Of a stretch of DNA of 64,000 nucleotides, positions 36,301-48,300 are shown in pieces. The stretch is from Chrysoperla carnea (lineage: Eukaryota > Arthropoda > Insecta > Neuroptera > Chrysopidae). The position numbers and the translations under genes are program-made. Within the stretch, counting starts at the first letter, position 1, and every line of letters starts with the position of its first letter. Location: positions 48,493,172-48,557,171 of the forward strand of contig NC_058339.1 of assembly GCF_905475395.1 (NCBI RefSeq), read 5' to 3'. A model generated the notes under the pieces. The model was given only the letters and a program-made list of their open reading frames with translations. It was not told the DNA's origin and did not search any database.

Positions 36301-39300
36301 CGATGTATGCAGTTTTGACAATACACAGTTGTTGTGGTACCAGTCAATTGAGCCATTTCAGGAATATATAAATTTTATAACTGTAGGTAGAGTAAGGAAA
36401 GAAACTAACATTCGATTTGTCAACGCTGTATCAAAGTAAAGCTGATAGTCCAATTTCTAAATTTCTAGAGGTATTTTGTATGTGCCCCACAAATAATCGA
36501 ATTAGAAGAAACTTAAATGTCATAAGTATGATTTCGTGTATCTGTGCTAAAAACTGTCGAAAATATATTCTAAGAATAGAAGTCTTAAGACTTCTATTTT
36601 TTCGGCATACATTAATTAATATGTAGGTATCTCTTATGAACTATAATATGTATTTTTTTAGAGGACCATATATTTGATTCGGCAACACTCTTTTCTTTAA
36701 TAACCGATTTGAGAGCAGATAGTTGCTTTGTGTTCAGTTTGATTTGCCATTTCATAATGAATAGACTCAGGCCAAAGCAAAGCTTGCAAATTGTTGAAAT
36801 TTTTTGTTTTTATGAAATTTTTTATTAATTTCACATAATGAACCTGTTAATTAGCCTCCAAGATCGTGAGATCTAACCCCATTAGATTTTTTTTTTTTGA
36901 GTTATGTAAAGTCTCTTGTCCACGCAGTGAAATCAGAGAAGATTGAAAACTTAATACAAGCAGGAGCTTTTTCTCTAGAAAATTATCGTAAGTAAGACAA
37001 TCGTTATCTTTCTTGGGGGCCAGAAAATTTTTTATTGCGTAGTAAGATTAAAAGTATTTCTTTATCGACCAAGAAAATTTATATTTGCTAGTAACTATCC
37101 ATTTTTTTCCGTGTATATTAAATAGTACTTACAGTAGGAATGAAATAGCAAACGAAAAAAATACGAAACAAAATGAAACCTTGCCTCGTTAAACGTATAT
37201 CTAAAAATTGAAGAAAGAAAACCTTCTTAGTAGAATTTTTGCCTCTATATATTTCTATGCTCATCTAATGCCGTAGTTTTGGTTGGTCCTCTGTATATAG
37301 AAGTAAAATTAAATTTATTTACGAAGGTGTTAATATAATCTAAGTTTCGAAATTTTTTATCGTTTCATTAAATTTCCTTTATTTAGAAAATAATAATAAC
37401 AATAATGAAGTGAAGACTAACATAAAAAAAAAAAAAACAAAACAACTTTCACATCCAAATCTGTCCGCTGGGATTGTAGTAATTATTATTTCAAGTTTAT
37501 TATATATCAAATTAAATATTTAACAAATGAACTTGTTTTATAGGTTTTAAGTGTTTTTACTCAACAATAATAATCAGCATACTTGTCTTATTGATATTTA
37601 GCTCGAAAGTTATTGATAGAAAACTATCAACAAATCAAGTTTGATTTTTCTTTTTATTATCAATCATTTAATTTAAAAATTATCAAAAAACTAGAACCAA
37701 AAACAACTGTTCCACAAAAGGACGTTCCCAACCAGTATAAACCATCATCTTAATTTATTAAAAGATACATGTTGTTAATTTAATAAAACATACTGCTTTT
37801 CGCTTCATATTTTTTTATAAATTCGTAGAGCTTATAAAACCTTTTCAAGAATGTTTCAAAAAGCCACTAGTTGAAGCTACCTGTTTGAATTTTCCACTCT
37901 TTATCTTTTATAGTTTTGGAGAAAATGTACACCAAAGTTTTATCCTAATTTGCGCCCTCACGGGTAAACAGTGACGTTTACGAAAAATTTTGCAAACAAA
38001 AGTTGTTTATTTTAATATTTAAACTGTTGTTCTATCTCTAACGGTTTAAAAGACGCAAGACCCAATTGAGTAACTATGTGCTCATTTACGAACTTAGCCT
38101 CACTTTTTACGTCCTGAGCACGCTATAATGGTAGCTTGAGCTTTATATCTCTTTTCTTTTTTGAGTTATCGTGTTCACAGGCAGACGGGCAGAAAACCGG
38201 AAATGGACTAATTACGCGATTTTATGAACACCTATACCAAAATTTTGTTCGTAGCGTCAATATTTTTAAGCGTTATAAACTTGAGACTAAAGTTAGTATA
38301 CCTTGATATATTTATTACATATATACAGAGTATAAATACCAATGATTTAGGAACAAGCTGTAATTGAACTAAAAAGTAAAAAATAGTTTTTCCAATGAGA
38401 CACTCCGGCTTCACTATTTAAAAAAGTATGAAAGGAGCACCTCAAGATTTTACAAATAGCCAAGTAGGTCATGCTTATACATTGTCATCCGATGTACAAG
38501 TGGGTCAAATGTTGATTGCAAAATTCCAGGACGTACATACATACAATCTAAATAAAATCTTTTAAAAACTGTAAAGAAAACAAATTAGTACCATTTGATT
38601 AGGGTTCATTTAGCAAAAAAATAACTCCCACAGTTTCGGAAATTCTAGAATTTGATGTTAAAATCATGCAATTTTTGCATCCTTTCTTTCATTCAATAAG
38701 ATATGTCCAACGAAAGAGTGAGGGGCCTATAATACTGTGCCTCGCCCAACTTCAATTTATTTACTTTACTACTCGCGTCACATTGAGGACAAATTCCAAT
38801 AAGGAAAAATCTGGACATTGGAAATCTTGGAAAGTGAAGGCTTTAGAAGATGCTAGATTCTTATAAAATTACGGAATTTCCCATCTATAATATTGAAGAA
38901 CTTCTTAACATTATTTATCACATTATTGATTGTTATAAGACTAAAATTTTCTAAGGAATTTCTGCTTATTTATTTATTTTTTCAATGTCACTGTATGCAC
39001 TCATGACGGGCTACCCTGTTTAAATACATTAGAAAGTAAATTTTTTTAGGGCATTGATTATAAAAATACTGAAAAAAAAAAAGATATATTTACATGTGTA
39101 TATAATATATAAATATTTGTTATTTTCCAATGGTCCACTTTCTTTACAAGATGTATGATAGCAGTTGAACGTCTTCTTGCAGTTGTAGGTACACTGTGTG
39201 TGTACACTATCATCGAGTATGTTTATACAGATGATAAGGTAATATTGATCAATCAAAGAATAAAATAGCTTTCATTTAAATACCGTTATGTGCTACTTAT

Positions 39301-42300
39301 CCATAAACGTTTTACAATCTTTTAAAAATAGTAATATATTGTACTCACTTATGCTTCGCAAGATAATATATATGTTACAGGGTGTAAATTCTAAGAGGTT
39401 CTTTGAAATGATTTCCTATTCGCTTAGTTATGGTATTAAAGTTAGCAACCTCACCGAAATATCTGTATAGCTTAATATAAAAAAAGATAATCAATCATAG
39501 GGACTGTCGTGAATACTTAAAAGTGAATACTTAAAATTTTAGAATAAGTGGCCTTTAGTCTGGCTGGAGCCTTCGGCAGTGGGGCTCGTGGAGCCTTCGG
39601 CAGTGGGGCTCTATTCATAATACTTGAGTAATAACAAAGAATACCTCAATATTCTTAAAATAGCTGTTCACGATTTTAGATAAATATGGTGGGAACGCAA
39701 ATAAATACTTTTGAATAGTAAGAAGTAATATAATAAATTATTTATATACGTTTCCACCATTAATTTCATGGGTTTTAATTTTTTGATGAGAAACCCTCAA
39801 AAACATTTCATAGTGGACTGAATTTTGTAGTGGGCTGTGAAACATTTTGTATTGGACTGTGAATCTAAACCATCCTCGCATGCACTTGAAAACACACACA
39901 AAATTTTATCAAAATCGGTCCGTCCGTTTCAAAACAAAAACATTTTTTACATTTTATCCAAGAGAGTTCCCTTAACAAATCGCAAGCATTTAGAAAAAAT
40001 GTTTTCTCAATTTCCACAAATACATCGTTTTTAAATTTGAGCCTGGCAAAAACGATACGATTTTCAATGCACCAGGGCCCAAATTTAAAGAAGTGAAAAC
40101 ACGCTACTTGAAATTGACAGACAATACTTTTAAATATATCTGATTTTCATTAAAATTGGAAAAAACAACTTTCCACTTCACCTTAAGGTGAACCAAAAAT
40201 TTTAAAGCATAAAACTTGAAGAATATTGATACCAGTTTTTTATGTAAATGGTAAAACATTTTTAAAACCACTTTTTGACTAAAAAACCAACATTGATTGC
40301 GACTTCATATATTACCATGTAAAAAGGGCTGTTTTTAATAATTAATTTATCTTAAACCATACAGAGAATCGATTTAAACTTTATACAGAAGTCATATTTA
40401 AAGCTCATTGAAACAAAATGTCTTTTTTTTGGTAGCACTTTCGTTTTGGTATCCAAACACCTTAAGACAAATGAAAAAATTCGGTAAAAGAAACAAAATG
40501 TATACTGCAATTCACGAAAACTTCGTTTTAAATTTATTTAAACCTGACGAAAACGTTGATACCACCTACAAATCCGTTCCGCATTTCGATTTTCGATAAA
40601 TCAGTTTGACGGAGCCAAACTTGAAATCTAATGAACTGATATCATATATGAAATAGCTAATACATTCAAATAAATCCGATTATTCGTAATTTTTGCATCA
40701 AATATTCACTTTTCTTGTTCACTTTTTCCTCTAACAAAAATCCATAAAATTTGATTATCAGAATTAGTTCTGCTATTTAAATTATTTCTAAAAATTTTAG
40801 GCAGCGTGGGCGGAAAAATTTCTGGCGCCAGACTACCGGTTATTGTTTTTAATAAGAACATTAAGTTAATTTAAATTATACATTATCTATATTTAAACCT
40901 TTCGCTCATAATTAACACGGTTAATACTCAATCGTAAAAATAAAAAAATTAAATTTATATTATATTTTAAATGCCCTGCATATTATCATCATACACAGAT
41001 CACCTCTTAATGTGGGTTGAATTTACTCTCTCAAGGTAAAAATCAAATAAAGGTTTTTTAATTGGAAAACTTTCTCCTATATAAAACTGTACAAACACAC
41101 AATGTTCATCAAACAAGTTTAAAAATATTAATAGTTTTGTTTTTTAAAAAAAAAAAACTCATCGTTTTCCACCACTTTTTAAAAACAAAAAAAAAGATCA
41201 TAAAAATCACTCTCTTTCCTATTTGTTGGTGTTGGTAAATAAGTGCGTGCGTGTATGACAAATGCATTTGTACCGATGGCTATGGAGATGGGGTTTCTAA
41301 AAGTAAATAATAATAATCATTGCATCTGTGTTTTGTTTTTTATTTTGTTTTTTTTTTATACTTCAATTAGTATTTTTAATCGGAATAAATAGATATATAT
41401 TGGGGGCAATTTCGATTTCTAATGTTAGTTCTTTTTAGTCTTCTGTACCATGAAGACAAAACCATCGTCATGCCATTACTATTGATGGTTCGTAATAATT
41501 TTATTTTTATTTTGTCAATTAATTAATTTAATTATTTTAATTATTAATGAGTTAAGTGTCGATTGGTTTTGGTGCTTGATGTGATTTGGTATTTTAGAAT
41601 TATTTTGTGTGCTTAGGATAATTTAAACAAATTATTAGTTTTTATTAGTTTTATTAATTGTTATTAGTTGTGTTTTAGTGTGATTATTATTATTTTTTAT
41701 TTTTTTAAATTGAAAAAATCATTGATACAGATTTTTTTTAAATAAATTCAGGTTGAGACTAATATTTTTCGCTAATAGGATTGTGATTTTCGTAGCATTC
41801 CATTAATTAAAATCTATTTTATTCGAATCTTTCATCCGCAAAATAAATGAATATCAAACAAATAACAAATAGATAACAATATATTACTGTTAGTTTTTGA
41901 TATCGGCATTTCATAAGGAAGTGGTTTTATTCAAAATAATGATATATTAATTAAATTAAATTAAACTATATTTAATATTTTTGTTATTCGAATTTTAAAG
42001 AATCCTTTCTCTATACAATATTAAGCGTTCGTTCCTTCAAAATAACCCTGTCATTCAATCAATTTTTTTTTTAATTAAATTTTTTAGAAATTAAATTTTT
42101 TCTGCAAAAAATCGAATAATTTTCTAAATACTTTATTTAAAAATATCAAATACGTTTTTGTGGTCTTTTATAGTTTGTAAGTTTATTAAACTAACATAAC
42201 TTATGCCTTATCAAAAGAATTTTTGTATTGGGAATCAGGGCTGGTTGTCAGAAATGCAAATAATATTTTAAAATTTGCATTCCCTATTTGGATTAATTAA

Positions 42301-45300
42301 ATTATTCTTAAAGAGACTTAGAGCGAATTATTCTTAAATAAAATCCAGTATCCAGAAACATAATTGCTCAATCGCAAAACATTATTTTCGTTGTTTTATC
42401 AAAATAGGGCAAGCCAAATGTCGCTACCCAATGCAAATTCATTTACGATGGGTGGTGACTTTTTGCCTATGTGTATCCACAATACTTGAGGCTTTCTTTT
42501 CATTGAATCTAAAATTTGAAATTTTATTTAATTTTTAGATTCGAATTTTAAAGAATAATAACTATAAATTTCAAATAGTGAAACATTATTTTTTATTCAC
42601 AAATAATGTTGAGAAAACATTTGATGATTATTTCTACCATTATAAATGTGATTAACATATTTTACTTTCAATTCTGATTTATAGCATTAACTAATTTAAA
42701 TCGTATAACACTATCTAACGCGTGAGATTATTTAGAATTTTTTTTTTTTCCAATTGCATGCAATTATTTACTTACTATTTATAATAAATTCCTTCCGATT
42801 TTAAAACATATTGCTAAGGTTTTTATTTTTGCACTTTCGTTTGAATGTAAAAATATTAAAATTATTCAGGGAAAGTTTATTTTTGAAAATGATTGAAACG
42901 CAATTAGAAATTAAGCATTACCTATATAATATACGCTATATATGAAACTTTTCGTCCATTACTAATAAAAGCATGTTTTCCAGTAGGGATTAAAAAAATT
43001 TCACCACATTTCATAAAAAAACCTATTATCAAAACACTGGCCAACAAAATATGATTTTTTTGTTATTTTGATGCGATAAAAATGTGATTTCTTATAGTTT
43101 TTGGGACACTGATTCGAATTCGTTTCAGAATTTCTCTAATACATAAGGTTTTCGAAATATTTTTACCTAAGAAGGAGAAAAATCTGTTTTTCGGTTATAT
43201 CGAAATTCCGAAACGTCACTATGTAATTCTTATGTCATATGGAAATTGCAAAACTTCCTTTTTCTTTCCCCTTCCTTTAAAATATTTTTTGAATCCTTCC
43301 GATATTCCTTTTGCTCTTCGACACATCATATGATATTTATTATAGTTAAAATACTCATTATATTACTCCTAATATAAATATTTAGGTATAATTAATTAAT
43401 TCTACTTATATATTAATTACTTATTCAATTTCCTGGAAAAAGATTTTGGAAAAATTCAAAATGGCTTTTGTAGGGGTTTTAAAAAAAAAATACATAGGAC
43501 CCAGGAAACTTCTTTGCTTCTTTCCATTTGTACATAAATACCTATAACAGAAGTTATTAAAAACACAATTGTATTCTGATTTATAAAGCAGCAAGATTGT
43601 CTTATTATATATCTTTTCTATAATTCTATAAAGCAAAGCTCTTCAACTTATTTTTAACTGGTCATAATTATCTACCAATTAAATATGCTAACGTATTTTT
43701 TTAAATTCCAGATTCAAGGAACCAGAAAGCAGAGCTTCATCAGCTAGTGCTTTCGAAGAATTAACTGCATCTCTACGTCAAACTTCATTCCATGACCAAT
43801 GCCCATTACGAGGCCCTGTTCAATGCCCACCAGCATCACGAAAATATCGTACAGCCGATGGCACCTGTAATAATTTACAAGAACCACGCCGCGGTTCAGC
43901 ATTATTGCCAATGCAACGATTCATTTCACCGCAATATCAAGATGGTATTCAAAGTGTTAGAAGATCCATTGTTTTCAATCGACCTCTACCATCAGCCAGA
44001 GAAATTAGTATAACTGTGCATACTGATCGAAATATTGAACTAACTGCTATCACGCATATGTTAATGCAGTGGGGACAATTTATCGATCATGATGTAACAC
44101 AATCAGCACAATCCAGAGGCTTTAATGGTTCCGTTCCAAGATGCTGTTTAAATGGCGGGCAGGATTTTCAACCGTTTGAAAATATGGTAGGTACAAATTT
44201 TTAAGAAAACATTTTTATAATGAATAATAACCTAATAATTTAATTTAGCATCCGGATTGTTTACCTATTGCTGTCCCACCGTTTGATCCGTTTCTCAGTG
44301 AACTTGGAATACGATGCATGGAATTCATTCGAAGTGCACCGGCCTCCAGATTCGATTGTTCATTAGGATGGCGTGAGCAAATCAATCAAGTAACTGCTTA
44401 TATAGATGGTTCAAACATTTATGGCAGTTCTGTTGGTCAAGCTGATTCGTTACGTACTTTTCATGATGGTAAGGAAAAAATCCATGAAAGTTTAAATCTA
44501 GAATAATACGACAAATACCCTTACTGAATTACATAATCGGGCTGACGCATTAGGTGACTGTGAAGAAAGGAGAACGAAACAGAGGATTTATTGTCACGGG
44601 ATGAGTCGTATTTTAAAATCCTACCACATGAGCTTGTTATTTCCATGTTAACAAGCCCAATCTGATTACTATATGCTCCATTGAATCTAATGGATGCTTA
44701 AGAAATATGGTGAGTCTCTTGGTAATTTTCACTCATAACAAGTAAAAACAAACAATTGGCTGGTCATGTAAGTAAAGAAAGATAACCACCCTTACTCACA
44801 AAATAATAAGAGCATCTTCTCACTTCCTCAGAAACAAACAAACACGTACATAATATATGTGTAACGAATAAATTTAACGTATTTAATTTGCACCCTCACT
44901 ATCTCTAACGGTTTACAAGATGGGTCCTACAGATCCAGGACCCAGGACCCGCTTGACCTATTATGCTCATTTACGAACTCGACCTCACTTTTTAAGTCCT
45001 AAGCTCGCTATAAAAATTCAGCTTAATATCTACTTCCGTTTTTGAGTTATCGTGATCACAGACGGACAACCGAAAATGGACTTTTTAGGTGACTTTATGA
45101 ACACCTATTGTGGATTAAGTATTATATTGTTTGCTAATTTAGGACTACTGGCTTATGCATTCACTAATCCAACATCAACCGATGATGAGGCCGAACGATG
45201 TCATCATGGTGCAAACAGTTTTCGATGTTTTCAATCTGGAGATGGTCGTATTTCGGAACAACCTGGTTTGACTGCTATGGGTATTGTTTGGGTACGTCAA

Positions 45301-48300
45301 CATAATTTAATAGCAACAAAATTATCACGTGAAAATCGGCATTGGAGTGATGAGAAATTATATCAGGAAACTCGTAAAATAATAACTGCTATGATACAAC
45401 ACATCACATATCGAGAATTCTTGCCAATTATTTTAGGTAAAATTGATTATATTTTTGTAATTTTTAATGCTAATGTAAAAAGTAAATTTTATTTTCTTAA
45501 AATTAGGGCCAGAAGTGATGAATCTGTTCGGTCTGCAATTATTAAAAACAGGATATTATGAAAAATACAATAGTAAAGTCAAACCAGAAATTGCTAATTC
45601 TTTTGCTGCAGCCGCATACCGTTTTGGCCATAGTATCGTTCAACATAGTTTTATTCGTGCAGATCGAAATCATCGTTTATTAACTAACAGTAAGTTTAAC
45701 ATATTTTATCAATAATATGATTTGCATATCTATAAATAAGAAAAAAAGAATTTTTTATTTATATTCACGTTTTATATCGACATAATATGAATTATGTACT
45801 GAAAATTGATTTTTACAACAATACTGATTGATTGATACTTAAATAATTTAATGGTATAAAAAATTAACTCATTTCTAAAAAACATCCATATAACTTGATT
45901 AATAGAGTTAACGATCTCATAGATAAAGGTGCTTGAACCCATATCCAGTATGAACCTATGTGTGGTTGCATTTTTTCTTAAGTACAACCTTAATAGGAAT
46001 TTACACTCCAGTATTTCCAGAATTAAATATAAGTATTTATTTTTTAGATGTTACGTTGCATGAAGAGCCAAACAATGTTGAGAATATTTGGAAACCAAGA
46101 TCTGTTGATCGCATCCTTTTAGGAATGTGCAATCAGCCATCACAAAAACGAGATGAGTTTATTAGTGTTGAATTAACTAATCGCCTATTCCAAACTTCAC
46201 GTAAGTTAAGTTGCGGCTACGTTAGCGCAATATTGCTTAAAAATATACAATTTCCAGCTTTAAGAACTTTAGTAATTTAAAAAAATTTAGGTTTTTCATT
46301 TGGCATGGATTTGGCTGCAATTAATATTCAACGGGGGCGTGATCATGGATTACCCACTTATACATCTTGGCGTGGACCTTGTGGACTATCCCCTGTTACC
46401 TCATGGTTTGACCTACAAAAAATTATGTCCTTGGAAACAGTAAATAAATTAGAAAATCTTTATGACCATTTTGATGATATTGACTTGTTTACTGGTGGTT
46501 TAGCAGAAAAACCGGTTAGAGGTGGATTAGTTGGACCAACATTTGCATGTATTATTGCACAACAATTTTCAAACTTACGTCAAGGTGATCGGTTTTGGTA
46601 TGAAAATGGCAACTTTGAGTCTTCTTTTACTCTTGAACAATTACAACAAATACGTAAAATTACTCTGTCGCAAGTGATATGTAGTTCTATGCCAGATATT
46701 GACACAATACAACCTTTTGTGTTTTTAACGGCTGATAATTTACGAAATGAACGTGTGTCTTGTTTAGATCCAATTTTAAACAGTTTTGACTTAGCACCAT
46801 GGGTTGAAGAGACAAATGACTTTACTAATGATGTACCTGAAAATTTACGAAACCATTTAAACATGACGATAAAAAATATGACGACTTTACATGATGATAT
46901 TAACAAAACTGATTTAAACATATTAAGGGAAAACATCGACGACGAAAATAACGTGACAAAAACTGAAATGACATTACATGACACGACGAAAACAGACAAT
47001 GTATCAGACGCATTAAATTTATTATTACTTTCAAGAAATTCGTTATTCCCTGGAGAACTTTATAAAATCGAAGAAGCACAATTAGCACTAAAATCCAAAC
47101 GAAATAATAAACATTATCGAAATTTTACTACAATTAACTACGACATACCGATACAATTGACAACGGCAGCGACCAAAAGACCATTAAGTAAATTTAAATC
47201 AAATCATGGTGATGGTAGCGAAGATTGGTACGATGAATTTCCTAAACCATCAAATTTACCATACAAACAGGAAAAATATCAGTATTCAACAACAACACAT
47301 TCGTATGGCTTACAAACTTTTCAATCTGTGGTACCAGCAAATCCAACAAAATGGTCTAGGTATACGACTACAACAAGAGTGCCACCATCAAGTTCAAATC
47401 CAGATTTAGATGAATTAGACTTATATTACGATCTTAAACCAAAACGACCTAAACCTAGTGACCTTACGTATCTAATTGGTGTTGTTGACGATAAGACGAC
47501 AAATAACATTAAGAAAAATGATTATGTACAACCATCATACGATGACGACAGCTACGAGAAAATTCACCACCATAACAGACCAAAACCTCATCATCACCAT
47601 AACAGACCTAATCAATACACGACAACGGTACGACCTTATACACTATTAACTACTACAAGACGATACACCATACGACCTCAAAATACTTACTTATCAGACA
47701 ATTACTACCCATTAACGACTGAAACAGTATACGGACCAACAAAACCTAGACCCATACCTACACAAAGACCACCACTAAACGTTTATAATGACAATGACTA
47801 TAATTACAATCGACCGATTACTCAAAGACCTTTACCACCACAAAACGGTTACAATGACAATGACTACAGTTACAATCGACCAATTACCCAAAGACCTTTA
47901 CCGCCACAAAACGGTTACAATGACGATGAATATAATTACAATCGACCTATTACCCAAAGACCCTTACAAAACGGTTACAATGACAACAATTACAATTACA
48001 ATCGACCAATTACACAAAGACCTGACAATAATGGTTATTATGCGAATAAACCTGACACGGGATACAATAATCGACCTTCGAATTCAGATGGATATTATAG
48101 TACATCAAATAACCGACCAATAATTGTTCGGCCTGAAGATGATTACTTTTCAGAGATATCAACAGAAAATAATTTTATAAATGTAAATGTTAATCGACCT
48201 TATCGACCTACAGCTGTAAGACCACAAGACGATGACTACCAACCTGTTCGACCTACTTCTAGACCAATAATAATACAAAACAGACCTACTAACGGATATA

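Larger units (their letters stand above)
20713..43711 (+). other. Peroxidase intron 4, 23 kb
   Basis: It runs from gtaagt to ttaaattccag. The phase (two bases plus one) matches exons 4 and 5. It is packed with repeats listed separately: Helitron-like pair, alternating 110-bp modules, LINE remnant, hAT MITE, TIR elements, foldback, mariner derivative and family A copies. Stretches such as 25.9-27.2, 30.6-31.7, 32.6-35.1, 38.4-39.5 and 40.2-43.7 kb show nothing I can name. No conserved nested gene was seen on either strand. Confidence 0.75.

Noticed and set aside
46580..47088. Minus-strand open frames opposite peroxidase exon 10
   Set aside because: Shadows of the conserved plus-strand coding sequence.
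47206..48123. Plus-strand open frames in other frames of the peroxidase tail
   Set aside because: They arise because the repeated, stop-poor codons of the tail are open in other frames. No motif of their own.
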